Source: Niastella caeni (lineage in GTDB: Bacteria; Bacteroidota; Bacteroidia; Chitinophagales; Chitinophagaceae). From it: DNA of 64,000 nt. The DNA lies in NCBI RefSeq assembly GCF_004834005.1, contig NZ_STFF01000001.1, positions 247,347-311,346 of the forward strand. The letters are read 5' to 3'. The notes under the pieces are model-generated. The model saw nothing but the letters and a program-made list of their open reading frames with translations, did not search any database and was not told where the DNA came from. A program made the position numbers and the translations under genes. Positions 26,474-35,942 of this stretch are shown here, piece after piece; the first letter of the stretch is position 1; each line of letters opens with the position of its first letter.

Positions 26474-26511
26474 AAAAATTTAATGAAAGAGTTTTATTTT
26501 TTAGGTTTTAC

Positions 26512-26538
26512 ACCGGTTCCCGGTACCGGGTAACCGGT
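26512..26538. repeat. 27-nt near-perfect palindrome
   Basis: ACCGGTTCCCGG and CCGGGTAACCGGT flank TA and pair with a single mismatch. It sits between the symporter gene stop and the DedA gene start. It has no T run on the minus strand, so it may be a transcript-stabilising hairpin or an operator. A related ACCGGTAACCGGAACC lies near 30171. Confidence 0.5.
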
Positions 26539-26540
26539 AA

Positions 26541-28052
26541 CTAATTATCAACTAATACAGGATCCGTTTGGGCCATTTCAGGTTTCAGTTCGCCTTCCCA
26601 TTTACTGACCACGCTGGTGGCCAGGGCATTTCCTACTACGTTGGTCATTGTGCGGAACATATCGCAAAAATGATCAATCGGTAAGATCAATGCAACACCT
26701 TCTGGTGGAATTTTAAACATGGCGCAGGTAGCGGTTACTACTACCAGCGATGCCCGCGGCACCCCTGCAATTCCTTTGCTCGTTAGCATTAACACCAGTA
26801 ACATGGTTAACTGGGTGCCCATATCCAGGTGAATACCATATGCCTGCGCAATAGCCAAACTGGCGAAGGTCATGTACATCATGCTGCCATCCAGATTGAA
26901 ACTATACCCCAGCGGTAAAATGAAAGAAACTATTTTATCCTTGCAACCAAACCGTTCCAGTTCTTCGGTGAGCTTTGGAAAAACCGCTTCGCTGCTGGTG
27001 GTGCTAAAGGCAACCAGCATAGGCGAGGCGATGCGTTTTATGAGCTGCCCTATCCGCTTTCCCAGTATCAGGTAGCCTACCGTTAATAATATAACCCACA
27101 AAAGGGCGATCCCTATTAAAAAGAACATCAGGTATTTTCCATAGAACCAGAACACCTCCAATCCTTTGGTGGCAATCACCGCTGCAATAGCGCCAAACAC
27201 CCCCAGGGGTGCAAAGTTCATTACATAGCCCACCATTTTTAAAATTACATGGGCAACGGCATCCAGCGCTTTAACTACAGGTTTGGCGTAGGTACCCAAT
27301 GCCGACATGGCAACACCAAAAAAAATACTGAAGATAACGATCTGCAGTATTTCATTATTGGCCATGGCTTCTATGACACTTTTTGGAAATACGTGCTCCA
27401 CAAATTTAGCCACAGAAAACTCGGTTGTTTTGCCAATCAGGTCTTTGGCGCCGGCCGTATCGGCATTGCTTAAATCAACCGCATGACCCGGCTGCGCCAG
27501 ATTTACAATGAGCATACCCAGTAATAAACTTACCAGTGAAGCGGTGATAAACCATAACAATGCTTTGCCGCCAACCCGGCCAACGGTTTTCAGATCGCCG
27601 AGTTTGGCAATACCCACCACCAACGTACAAAAAACCAACGGCGCTATAATCATTTGAACCAGCCGCAGGAAAATAGTAGTCAATAGTTTAATATTATCAC
27701 TAAACGATTGAATGGCTTTGATAGTCGCCGTTCCATGCTTTGGGCCAACTTTAATTTTATTAAGTGTCAGCTCTTTATTGGTTTCATACGCTTCGCTGGT
27801 GTTGGCAACAACCAGCCAGGTGCCGGGCGCTACTTTTGTTTGACGATAGGTAGCAGAATCTTTAACGACCTCAATGGGCTGGATAACTTCTTTCCCTGAC
27901 AAAACCAGCGTGATCGTGTCTTTTCCTGTATAATCTTTTGCAGAGGAATAGGTTATTTTATGACCAGTACCCACTTGGTGCATCAGGTAACCGACAATGA
28001 TACCCGCTGCCATGGCTACCAGAATATAGAGCGTGAGCCTGTTTTTCTTCAT
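26541..28052 (-). CDS. Dicarboxylate/amino acid:cation symporter (DAACS, GltP/DctA-like)
   Basis: The core matches the glutamate/dicarboxylate symporter family: NAIKLLTTIFLRLVQMIIAPLVF-like helix 2, the serine-rich FSTTSSEAVFP hairpin (HP1), PLGYSFNLDGSMMYMT (helix 7, NMDGT-type motif as NLDGS), and LTSKGIAGVPRASLVV (HP2). It imports glutamate, aspartate or C4-dicarboxylates with Na+ or H+. The 503 residues exceed the usual 420-440 because about 80 extra residues (roughly 30-110) lie between the first and second membrane helices, on the periplasmic side, rich in Thr/Lys/Val. It is 67 bases upstream of the DedA gene and may head its operon. Confidence 0.92.
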   Translation of the reverse strand: MKKNRLTLYILVAMAAGIIVGYLMHQVGTGHKITYSSAKDYTGKDTITLVLSGKEVIQPIEVVKDSATYRQTKVAPGTWLVVANTSEAYETNKELTLNKIKVGPKHGTATIKAIQSFSDNIKLLTTIFLRLVQMIIAPLVFCTLVVGIAKLGDLKTVGRVGGKALLWFITASLVSLLLGMLIVNLAQPGHAVDLSNADTAGAKDLIGKTTEFSVAKFVEHVFPKSVIEAMANNEILQIVIFSIFFGVAMSALGTYAKPVVKALDAVAHVILKMVGYVMNFAPLGVFGAIAAVIATKGLEVFWFYGKYLMFFLIGIALLWVILLTVGYLILGKRIGQLIKRIASPMLVAFSTTSSEAVFPKLTEELERFGCKDKIVSFILPLGYSFNLDGSMMYMTFASLAIAQAYGIHLDMGTQLTMLLVLMLTSKGIAGVPRASLVVVTATCAMFKIPPEGVALILPIDHFCDMFRTMTNVVGNALATSVVSKWEGELKPEMAQTDPVLVDN

Positions 28053-28253
28053 GTAGTTCGGTTAAAAAGTAATAGGGTGCAATATAATATTAAATGAATA
28101 AACCAATTTGCCCGATCATTTATCTTTTGCCTGCGATGTGTAGAGTATTTAGCATATCTTTTAGCTCGTAATTTTAAGAAAACCTTTATCTTTCCGACCT
28201 TATACATGATTACAGACAATACTATTCATTCAAAAAAATTCTAACTAACTCTT

Positions 28254-29966
28254 ATGAGTTTATTTGTAAAAAAACCGTTGGATTCTTTATTAAATGAGGC
28301 AAAAGATACCAGTGGACACACCCTCAAAAAAACCCTGGGCAAAGGCGCTCTAATAGCATTAGGTATTGGCGCTATTATCGGCGCCGGGTTATTCTCCATT
28401 ACCGGTGGTGCTGCTGCCAATCAGGCCGGACCCGCTATTACCATTTCTTTCATTGTTGCCGCACTTGGTTGTGCTTTTGCCGGTTTGTGTTATGCAGAAT
28501 TTTCTTCTATGATCCCCGTTGCGGGAAGCGCCTATACTTATTCCTATGCTACCATGGGTGAATTCGTTGCCTGGATCATTGGCTGGGACCTGGTGCTGGA
28601 ATATGCCGTGGGCGCCGCTACAGTAAGTATCAGTTGGAGCCGTTACCTGGTAAAGTTCCTTGCCGGATTTGATATTCATTTACCCGTTTCCATGACGGCC
28701 GGCCCCTGGGATGGCGGTTTAATAAACGCACCGGCTGTATTTGTTGTTATTTTAATGAGTTTATTGCTTGTAAAAGGAACCAAGGAAAGCGCTACTATAA
28801 ATGCCATCATTGTTGCCCTGAAAGTAACTGTTGTTTTCATCTTTATTTTCCTGGGTTGGAAATATATCAACAGTGCGAACTACGAAAATTACATTCCTGA
28901 AAATACCGGCAATTTTGGTGAGTTTGGGTTCAGTGGTATCATACGTGCCGCGGCCATTGTGTTCTTTGCCTATATAGGGTTCGATGCGGTGAGTACCGCC
29001 GCCCAGGAAGCGAAGAACCCGAAAAAAGACATGCCATGGGGTATTCTGGGTTCACTGGCTATTTGTACCATTTTATACATCCTGTTTGCCCACGTTATGA
29101 CCGGTGTAACCAACTACACCACATTCAAAGGTCAGGATGGTATTGCTCCTGTAGCTGTTGCTATTGATCATATGGGCACAGCCGATGCAGCGGGTGTTGT
29201 TCATCCCGATTACCCCTGGTTGAACAAGGCCATTGTATTAGCCATTCTGGCTGGTTATATGTCGGTGATCCTGGTGATGTTGATGGGTCAAAGCCGCGTT
29301 TTCTTCAGTATGAGTAAAGACGGTTTGTTACCTAAAGTGTTTTCAGAAGTGCACCCCAGGTTCCGTACACCTGCAAAAAATAATTTGCTGTTCCTGCTCT
29401 TCGTGAGCCTGTTCGCGGCATTTGTACCAGCCCGTGTGGTAGGAGAAATGACTAGCATCGGGACCCTGTTCGCATTTATTCTTGTGTGTATTGGTGTTAT
29501 CATCATGCGTAAAACAATGCCTAATGCACCCCGCGCTTTCAAAACACCGCTGGTGCCATTGGTACCTATCTTAGGCGTGTTCACCTGTTTGTTCATGATG
29601 GTATTCTTACCGCTCGATACCTGGATAAGGTTGATCGTTTGGATGATCCTGGGACTTGATATCTACCTGGCATACAGCGTTAAACACAGTTTATTATCGT
29701 CGAGAAGTGCGGAAACAATACCGCAGGGTAACAAAGTGGGCGGAATGAGCGGATTGATCCTTTCCCTGTCACTGGGCATTGTTGCCTTTATTCACCACAC
29801 GTTGACGCAAAAAGATGCTCAAAAGTTTATTGCTGAAGCCACCGCCGCTGGTAAAAAGTTTAAGCCGGAAGAGGTGCCAAATGATAACGGCATCTTCTAC
29901 TTTTCATTAGCATTTGCCGCATTCCATGTCATATTATTCGCGGCTAAACTGGCCAAAAAGAAATAA
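28254..29966 (+). CDS. APC-superfamily amino acid permease (CAT-like)
   Basis: The 570-residue membrane protein has the APC helix 1 motif GIGAIIGAGLFSITG and the FFAYIGFDAVSTAAQEAKNPKKDMP segment of cationic amino acid transporters. It has 12-14 predicted helices and ends in a lysine-rich tail. It imports amino acids; the APC type is certain, the substrate is not. It is divergent from the DAACS symporter with a 201-base gap, so two amino-acid-type transporters share an upstream region. It ends with a clear terminator. Confidence 0.9.
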   Translation: MSLFVKKPLDSLLNEAKDTSGHTLKKTLGKGALIALGIGAIIGAGLFSITGGAAANQAGPAITISFIVAALGCAFAGLCYAEFSSMIPVAGSAYTYSYATMGEFVAWIIGWDLVLEYAVGAATVSISWSRYLVKFLAGFDIHLPVSMTAGPWDGGLINAPAVFVVILMSLLLVKGTKESATINAIIVALKVTVVFIFIFLGWKYINSANYENYIPENTGNFGEFGFSGIIRAAAIVFFAYIGFDAVSTAAQEAKNPKKDMPWGILGSLAICTILYILFAHVMTGVTNYTTFKGQDGIAPVAVAIDHMGTADAAGVVHPDYPWLNKAIVLAILAGYMSVILVMLMGQSRVFFSMSKDGLLPKVFSEVHPRFRTPAKNNLLFLLFVSLFAAFVPARVVGEMTSIGTLFAFILVCIGVIIMRKTMPNAPRAFKTPLVPLVPILGVFTCLFMMVFLPLDTWIRLIVWMILGLDIYLAYSVKHSLLSSRSAETIPQGNKVGGMSGLILSLSLGIVAFIHHTLTQKDAQKFIAEATAAGKKFKPEEVPNDNGIFYFSLAFAAFHVILFAAKLAKKK

Positions 29967-29998
29967 TAAAATAGCTTCCTACCTGCTTATAAAACAAT

Positions 29999-30022
29999 CC
30001 CGCCTTAAAGGCGGGTTTTGTT
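29999..30022 (+). terminator. Intrinsic terminator of the permease gene
   Basis: CCCGCC-TTAAA-GGCGGG is followed by TTTTGTTTT; it begins 33 bases after the stop codon. Confidence 0.85.
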
Positions 30023-30145
30023 TTATTGGAGTGAGTTGGCTACTTGCGCCAGTTATTTTATTTTTGCAACCCGTTTAGGAGGTAAAGGGACATAGCTAAT
30101 TGAAAACGGGCAATGGTGAATAATACTGAAGGCCGCAAGCTGCAC

Positions 30146-30169
30146 GCTACAAGCTGCAAGCAAATACAG
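30146..30169 (+). repeat. 24-nt dispersed intergenic repeat, copy 2
   Basis: Identical over 24 bases to 5592-5615, again in an intergenic gap on the same strand orientation. It lies in the 5' region of the YebC gene, about 60 bases before its start. Confidence 0.6.
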
Positions 30170-30230
30170 GACCGGTAACCGGAACCAGAAACGAACAACA
30201 AACCATAAACTACAAACTAGAAACTAATAT

Positions 30231-30953
30231 ATGGGTCGGATATTTGAAGTACGTAAGCACGCGATGTTTGCCCGGTGGGACCGGATGGCCAAACAATTTA
30301 CTCGTATTGGAAAGGAAATTGCCATTGCTGTTAAAGCCGGCGGCCCTGATCCCAGTACCAACCCGGCCCTGCGGCGTTGTTTTCAGAACGCCAAAAGCGT
30401 AAATATGCCCAAAGACCGCGTTGAAGCGGCCATCAAGCGGGCATCGGGTAAGGAAATGGAGAATTATGAAGAGATCCTGTACGAAGGATACGGACCGAAC
30501 GGCGTTGCTATTCTGGTAGAAACTGCTACCGATAACCACGTGCGTACCGTAGCCAACGTAAAGGCCATATTTAATAAAGGCAATGGCACCCTGGGTAACA
30601 GCGGCAGCGTAAGCTTCCAGTTCAAGAAAATGGGTGTGTTTAAACTGAAACCCGAAGGCCTTAGCCAGGACGACCTGGAACTGGAACTGATCGATGCAGG
30701 CCTGGAAGAAATGGGCGAAGGAACCGGAGAGAATGACGAAACCGTTCTGGTTATCAGGGTAGCGTTCAATGATTTCGGCAATATGCAAAAAGCCCTGGAA
30801 GAAAGGAACATCACGCCTATCAGTTCAGAAGTAGAATGGATCCCCGGCACCACCGTGCAATTGGGTGAGGAGCAGGCGCAGGAAGTATTGAAACTGGTTG
30901 ATAAGCTGGAGCAGGATGACGATGTGCAGAAGGTATTCCATAATCTTCAATAG
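30231..30953 (+). CDS. yebC: YebC/PmpR family protein
   Basis: The 240-residue protein fits the YebC family along its length: an N-terminal domain ([20 protein letters not shown]...[28 protein letters not shown]), then the [14 protein letters not shown] core and the C-terminal [13 protein letters not shown] segment. YebC proteins were long called transcriptional regulators; more recent work ties some members to relieving ribosome stalling at proline-rich sequences, which would parallel EF-P. No operon partner is evident. The N-terminus reads [15 protein letters not shown] rather than the usual MAGHSKWANIKHRK, a divergence seen in Bacteroidota members. Confidence 0.93.
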   Translation: MGRIFEVRKHAMFARWDRMAKQFTRIGKEIAIAVKAGGPDPSTNPALRRCFQNAKSVNMPKDRVEAAIKRASGKEMENYEEILYEGYGPNGVAILVETATDNHVRTVANVKAIFNKGNGTLGNSGSVSFQFKKMGVFKLKPEGLSQDDLELELIDAGLEEMGEGTGENDETVLVIRVAFNDFGNMQKALEERNITPISSEVEWIPGTTVQLGEEQAQEVLKLVDKLEQDDDVQKVFHNLQ

Positions 30954-30999
30954 ACAATCTTTCGACTTCGCTCAGGAGCAATTGACAAGAATACATTCT

Positions 31000-31026
31000 A
31001 AAAATCCCGCTTACAGCGGGATTTTT
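31000..31026. terminator. Bidirectional intrinsic terminator
   Basis: AAAAATCCCGCT-TAC-AGCGGGATTTTT is a perfect 12-bp inverted repeat with a 3-nt loop, 47 bases after yebC. Confidence 0.88.
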
Positions 31027-31055
31027 AGTTTACCGGCTCGTAATTTTGTCTTGAA

Positions 31056-31466
31056 ATGATCAGTACTACTTCGAAATACATTGTTCTTTTTGATGGGGTG
31101 TGCAACCTCTGCGATAGTAGTGTTCAATTCGTTTTAAAAAGAGATAAGAAAAAGAAATTCCTGTTTGGGTCGCTGCAGGGAAAAACCGGACAGGAATACC
31201 TGCGCAAATACCACCTGCCTGCAGATCAGTTTCACTCGTTTATGCTTATTGAAGGGAATGTAGTATATACGCGCTCAACAGCGATGTTACGACTGCTGAA
31301 GCACCTGGGCCGCGGCTGGCAACTGTTGTATGCGTTTATCTATGTGCCCCAGCCTATTCGTGATGGCCTGTATAAATTAATTGCGGCTAACCGGTACAGG
31401 TTGTTTGGGAAGAAAGAGAGTTGCCGGGTACCTACACAGGAAGAAAGAGATCGTTTTCTGGAATAG
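31056..31466 (+). CDS. DCC-family thiol-disulfide oxidoreductase-like protein (DUF393)
   Basis: The 136-residue protein has the hallmark FDGVCNLCD near the N-terminus, with Cys16 and Cys19 forming the DxxCxxC motif of the DCC family, followed by a thioredoxin-like fold (KFLFGSLQG...). The YTRSTAMLRLLKHLG helix and a C-terminal SCRVPTQEER are also typical. The family is predicted to handle thiol-disulfide exchange; no substrate is known. It lies directly behind the yebC terminator and is monocistronic. Confidence 0.9.
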   Translation: MISTTSKYIVLFDGVCNLCDSSVQFVLKRDKKKKFLFGSLQGKTGQEYLRKYHLPADQFHSFMLIEGNVVYTRSTAMLRLLKHLGRGWQLLYAFIYVPQPIRDGLYKLIAANRYRLFGKKESCRVPTQEERDRFLE

Positions 31467-31597
31467 CGAGCTAATGTGCAAATTAGCAAATGAGAAAACG
31501 TGCAAATGGAATACACGCGTCACGCACATGTTGCACAAAATACCGCACATTCAATATTCCCCAACTTTCTCATTCCTCATTTTTCATTCTTCACTTC

Positions 31598-31909
31598 TCA
31601 TTTCCCGTTTCCGTTTTCCTCATCTCTTTTCATCCCCTCTCTTACTTCCCTTTGAATAATCCCTTTAAACTTTTTTTCATTAAGCCACCAGGTGAGCACG
31701 GTAGCAATAGTGACCACACAAAAACTACCAATAACAATAAACAGGAGATTTTGAGGTAGCCCCAAACCCAATACCTGCGTTAAAAAAGAAAGCACCAGGA
31801 TAGCAATGAAAGTCCCCAGAAGAATATACAACAGGTAGTATTTTACCTTGCCTCCCTGACGCTGTTCTTCCCAATATTTTATAAATCGTTTTTCGGTAGC
31901 TGTTAGCAC
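31598..31909 (-). CDS. Small two-helix membrane protein, function unknown
   Basis: The 103-residue protein starts with GTG at 31909 and has two membrane helices (about 24-44, YYLLYILLGTFIAILVLSFL, and 54-74, NLLFIVIGSFCVVTIATVLT) with charged ends (KRFIKYWEEQRQGGK and KGIIQREVREGMKRDEE). I do not recognise a family. It lies 12 bases downstream of the PhzF gene on the same strand, so the two are probably cotranscribed. Confidence 0.65.
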   Translation of the reverse strand: MLTATEKRFIKYWEEQRQGGKVKYYLLYILLGTFIAILVLSFLTQVLGLGLPQNLLFIVIGSFCVVTIATVLTWWLNEKKFKGIIQREVREGMKRDEENGNGK

Positions 31910-31921
31910 AATAATTATTTT

Positions 31922-32713
31922 TTATAGATCAATCTCCCCTTTCATAAAGAACACACATTGGCCGGCCATCGTTACCCGCTCACCGATGTATTCGCACCAT
32001 ATTTCTCCCCCGCGTTTTGATAGCTGGCGGGCAAACAATGTTTTCTTGCCCAGCTTTTCCGCCCAATACGGTATCAGTTGCGAATGCGCTGAACCGGTTA
32101 CCGGATCTTCATCAATCCCAACAGTAGGCGCAAAGAACCGTGATACAAAATCGGCCTTGTTACCTTTTGCGGTAAGGATAATTTTGTGCCCAAGCTTTTT
32201 CAGTAAGGTAAAATCGGGTTGACAAAGCTGCACGATGCTTTCATCGGCTACCTCTACGAGGTAATCGCGGTGTTTGTGAACACTTGTAATAGAAATGTTA
32301 CCCAAAGCAGCCGCCAGTTCATTGGGCCTGGTAGTTACGGGTTCCGGTTTCCAGGCAGGAAAATCCATACTGATCTTGTCGAGGTTTCTGGTAACCACCA
32401 GTATGCCGCTCTTTGATTGAAAGCGAATGGCAGGATAACTGTAGCCCATTACATGGAATAACACATAGGCGGAAGCCAGGGTAGCATGCCCGCAAAGATT
32501 GATCTCCGATGCAGGGGTAAACCAACGGATATCATAATCGGCATCCGGTTTCGACGATGGCACAAAGAAAACAGTCTCGCTGAGGTTGTTTTCCATAGCC
32601 AGCCGTTGCATAAGGCTATCGCTGATCCATTGATCAAGGGGAATTACAGCAGCAGGGTTACCTCCGAACAAATGGTTGGTAAATGCATCAACCTGATACA
32701 AATGAAGCTTCAC
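31922..32713 (-). CDS. PhzF-family isomerase-like protein
   Basis: The 263-residue protein has the PhzF/diaminopimelate epimerase-like double fold. Diagnostic segments are the N-terminal LYQVDAFTNHLFGGNPAAV, the catalytic Glu46 in NNLSETVFF, LCGHATLASAYV, and in the second half DEDPVTGSAHSQLIPYW. The start codon is GTG at 32713, fixed by the conserved N-terminus. PhzF itself isomerises a phenazine precursor, but most members lack phenazine genes, as here, and their substrate is unknown. It is followed by a small membrane protein gene. Confidence 0.92.
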   Translation of the reverse strand: MKLHLYQVDAFTNHLFGGNPAAVIPLDQWISDSLMQRLAMENNLSETVFFVPSSKPDADYDIRWFTPASEINLCGHATLASAYVLFHVMGYSYPAIRFQSKSGILVVTRNLDKISMDFPAWKPEPVTTRPNELAAALGNISITSVHKHRDYLVEVADESIVQLCQPDFTLLKKLGHKIILTAKGNKADFVSRFFAPTVGIDEDPVTGSAHSQLIPYWAEKLGKKTLFARQLSKRGGEIWCEYIGERVTMAGQCVFFMKGEIDL

Positions 32714-32871
32714 AGGAATTGTTTTGAAGGGGTTATTAAGTTCTTAGTTTTCAGTTTTCTGTTCTAAGTTCTATGTTCTTAGTTTTTTGGTTATTAAGTT
32801 ATTGAGTCCTTTGGCTAGTAACGGTTTTTGCTTTCAGCTTTAGGCTAGTGGCTTGCAGCGTGAACTGTCTT

Positions 32872-35265
32872 CTACTCAGCCATCATCTCCTGTATCACAT
32901 CCACAATCTGTTCCACATTGGGTTTGCTGAAATAATCGCCATCGCTGCCGTAGCTGGGCCTGTGCGCCTGACCGGTAATGGTGCGCGGCGATACATCGAG
33001 CCAGCGGTAGCCGCCTTGTTCTTCCAATACTTTATTGTACATGTAACCGCAAGCGCCACCAGGCACATCTTCATCAACAAATACAATGCGATTGGTCTTC
33101 TTCAGCGATTCCAGAATGAGGTGGTTCACATCAAATGGCAGCAGGGTTTGCACATCAATGATCTCGCAACTGATATCGGCTTTCTCCAGTATATCAGCCG
33201 CTTCATTTATAATGCGCAGCACACTTCCATACGACACAATGGTTATATCAGTTCCTTCTCTTATAACTTCAGGAACGCCCAGCGCCACTTTATAATCAAC
33301 AATATTAGCAGGTAATTTTTCTTTGAGGCGGTAACCGTTCAGGCATTCTACTACAACAGCCGGATCGTTACCATGCAACAACGTATTGTACATACCGGCC
33401 GCCTGCACCATGTTGCGCGGCACACAAATATGCATACCCCGCAGCGAATGCAACATCATGCCCATGGGTGATCCGCTGTGCCAGATGCCTTCGAGGCGGT
33501 GCCCGCGTGTACGTACAATTAACGGACAACTTTGGCGTCCTTTCGTGCGCCAGTACAACGTAGAAGCATTATCGCTTAACTGTTGCAGGCCGTACAACAA
33601 ATAATCGATGTACTGAATTTCGGCAATTGGGCGCAGGCCGCGAATGGCCAGTCCTAACCCCTGCCCGATGATCGTGAGCTCGCGGATAGAGGTATCGAAT
33701 ATGCGGTTCTCGCCATATTTATTCTGCAAACCGGCAAAGCCCTGGTTCACGTCGCCGATCTTTCCAACATCTTCACCAAAGGCCAGCACTTTCGGATTGC
33801 TGGCAAACAACTCATCGAAGTAATGGTTCAGGATCTCATATCCGTTCATCATCGGCGCATCGTTGGCAAATTGCAACGGCGTAGTGGTTATCCTCAGCGG
33901 GCTCTTCGGACTTTCGTCGTACAGATAACTTCCGTAATTCGCATACCCCTCTTTACGCAATTGCTGGTACAGGTCTTTTACCTCTGAAACCAGGTGCGAG
34001 TTGCCTGCAGCCTGGATGGTTTTGTGTAAAGCCTGAATTACATCTTTACGCAACGGTTCGCGGTTGGCAGTTAAGCCATTTTTTGCAGCCGCAATGGCGC
34101 CGGTTGTATCAACGCCCTGGTTGATCAGTGTATCGAGTAATTCCACGCATTTGTACACCAGTTGTTTAACGGGTACAATGTATTTTTCCCAGGCTTTTTG
34201 TTTGCTTTCGCGCACCATTTCTTTAGCCGCTGTTTCAATATCTTCCAGTTCTTCCTCACTGGCCAGGGTATTTTCCAGGATCCATTCCCGCATTTTTTTA
34301 TTGGCATCCCATTCGCGTTCCCAGGTGAGCCGCTCGGGCGATTTGTACCGTTCGTGGCTACCTGAAGTAGAGTGGCCTTGTGGTTGTGTTACTTCTTCAA
34401 CATGAAACAAAGCGGGGATATGCGTTTCGCGCATCCGTTTAATAGCCGATTCAAACACTTCGCACATACCGGCATAATCCCATGCTTTTACTTTATATAT
34501 TTCAAACCCATTGGTATTATCTTTCCGCTGCATACCGCGCATAGCCTCAGAAATAGACCCTTTGATGGTTTGCAGGCGGCGGGGCACAGAAATGCCGTAC
34601 CCATCATCCCATACAAAAACAGCTAAGGGTATTTGCAACACCCCGGCCGCATTCAGGGCTTCCCAGAAATGCCCTTCCGAAGTAGAAGCGTCACCGATAG
34701 TGCAAAAACATATTTCATTGCCGTTGTCGCTCAAATGATCTAAATGTTTCAGCACATCGCTGTTGCGGAACAATTTAGAGGCCAGGGCCATCCCCAGGGC
34801 GCGCGGCATTTGACCGGCAGTAGGCGCCAGCCCTGCAGCTATATTTTTACGATTCACAAGATCGAGCCACTCCCCTTGCGCATCTACGATAGGCGTGGCA
34901 AAATGAGAGTTCATTTGCCTTCCCCCACTATGCGGATCATGAGCGGTATCGGGATCGGCATACAATTGTGAAAAGAATTCTTCAACGGTGGCCTGGCCGG
35001 TGGCAAAAGCAATAGTTTGATCGCGATAATAACCCGACAGGAAATCGCCGGGCTGGAAAAATTTAGAAGCGGCGATTTGCGCTACCTCTTTGCCATCACC
35101 AAAAATGCCAAACTTGGCTTTACCGGTAAGTACTTCTTTACGACCCAGTAAACTGGCCTCCCGGCTTTCGCAAGCTAGGCGGTAATCTTTTAGTACTTCC
35201 TCCCGAAATTTATCGAAAGAAAGTTTTTCGCCGGCAAGCGATTGATTGTGAGCAGTATTTTCCAT
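32872..35265 (-). CDS. Fused alpha/beta E1 component of a 2-oxoacid dehydrogenase (branched-chain type)
   Basis: The 797-residue protein joins both E1 subunits. The alpha-like half (about 1-380) binds thiamine diphosphate at GDASTSEGHFWEALNAAG...WDDGYG, preceded by SGGRQMNSHF. The beta-like half (about 455-797) begins VLAFGEDVGKIGDVNQGF and includes IRTRGHRLEGIWHSGSPMG and the C-terminal VFVDEDVPGGACGYM. E1 decarboxylates a 2-oxoacid and passes the acyl group to a lipoyl E2. Fused E1 forms are usual in Bacteroidota. No E2 or E3 gene is adjacent. Branched-chain specificity is inferred from overall similarity, not proven. Confidence 0.9.
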   Translation of the reverse strand: MENTAHNQSLAGEKLSFDKFREEVLKDYRLACESREASLLGRKEVLTGKAKFGIFGDGKEVAQIAASKFFQPGDFLSGYYRDQTIAFATGQATVEEFFSQLYADPDTAHDPHSGGRQMNSHFATPIVDAQGEWLDLVNRKNIAAGLAPTAGQMPRALGMALASKLFRNSDVLKHLDHLSDNGNEICFCTIGDASTSEGHFWEALNAAGVLQIPLAVFVWDDGYGISVPRRLQTIKGSISEAMRGMQRKDNTNGFEIYKVKAWDYAGMCEVFESAIKRMRETHIPALFHVEEVTQPQGHSTSGSHERYKSPERLTWEREWDANKKMREWILENTLASEEELEDIETAAKEMVRESKQKAWEKYIVPVKQLVYKCVELLDTLINQGVDTTGAIAAAKNGLTANREPLRKDVIQALHKTIQAAGNSHLVSEVKDLYQQLRKEGYANYGSYLYDESPKSPLRITTTPLQFANDAPMMNGYEILNHYFDELFASNPKVLAFGEDVGKIGDVNQGFAGLQNKYGENRIFDTSIRELTIIGQGLGLAIRGLRPIAEIQYIDYLLYGLQQLSDNASTLYWRTKGRQSCPLIVRTRGHRLEGIWHSGSPMGMMLHSLRGMHICVPRNMVQAAGMYNTLLHGNDPAVVVECLNGYRLKEKLPANIVDYKVALGVPEVIREGTDITIVSYGSVLRIINEAADILEKADISCEIIDVQTLLPFDVNHLILESLKKTNRIVFVDEDVPGGACGYMYNKVLEEQGGYRWLDVSPRTITGQAHRPSYGSDGDYFSKPNVEQIVDVIQEMMAE

Positions 35266-35491
35266 GTGACAAAAATATTAATAATCACGCCATTTTGCGG
35301 GGTTGTTAAAAAAATGTCATTAGCCCGAAAATTAATTGGCGCGTAGGCCGTTAAAAATGTAATTTTGAACATGTTAGGGTTATATATGTTATTACCTATG
35401 ATATAATTAATAGCCCTTTTTCCCTCGAAAGTTAACGGGATATTGTGTAGATTAGATGATACAGAACCAAAAACCTTAAAATTTTGTACGC

Positions 35492-35929
35492 ATGAAAAAG
35501 ATGTTATTGCTGGTTTGTCTTGCAGCCTTTGCGTTCACTACGCAGGCACAAACCGCAACCGATACCAAACCAGCGGAGACTTTACAATTAAAGGAAACCG
35601 CTTATAATTTTGGAAAAATTCAGCAAGGTCGCCCGGTTACCCATAATTTTGAAATTGTAAACACAGGAAAAGAACCGATGATGCTGGAGAATGTGCAGGC
35701 TTCCTGCGGTTGCACTACCCCTGAATGGACCAAGGATGCCATACAACCCGGCGCTTCTTCCACCATTAAGGTAGGGTACAATGCAGCCAATGAAGGGCCG
35801 TTCAATAAAACAATAACCATTCAATACAATAACCAACAAACCAAAGTACTGACCATTTTAGGAACTGTTTATAAAGGGCCTACAACCTCTGCACCTGTAA
35901 ATGCGTCTTTATCATTATTGAAAAATTAA
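35492..35929 (+). CDS. DUF1573 exported protein 1
   Basis: The 145-residue protein has a signal peptide (LLLVCLAAFAFTTQAQ) and one Ig-like DUF1573 domain. The family motif is present: TAYNFGKIQQGRPVTHNFEIVN, then the NVQASCGCTTPEWTKD signature. DUF1573 domains are ASH/HYDIN-like beta-sandwiches of unknown role, abundant in Bacteroidota. A paralogue starts 13 bases downstream, so the two form a duplicated operon. Confidence 0.9.
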   Translation: MKKMLLLVCLAAFAFTTQAQTATDTKPAETLQLKETAYNFGKIQQGRPVTHNFEIVNTGKEPMMLENVQASCGCTTPEWTKDAIQPGASSTIKVGYNAANEGPFNKTITIQYNNQQTKVLTILGTVYKGPTTSAPVNASLSLLKN

Positions 35930-35942
35930 AAAAAACATACAC

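Noticed and set aside
31922..32713. Phenazine biosynthesis locus suggested by the PhzF homologue
   Set aside because: No other phz genes are present; most PhzF-family proteins are unrelated to phenazines.
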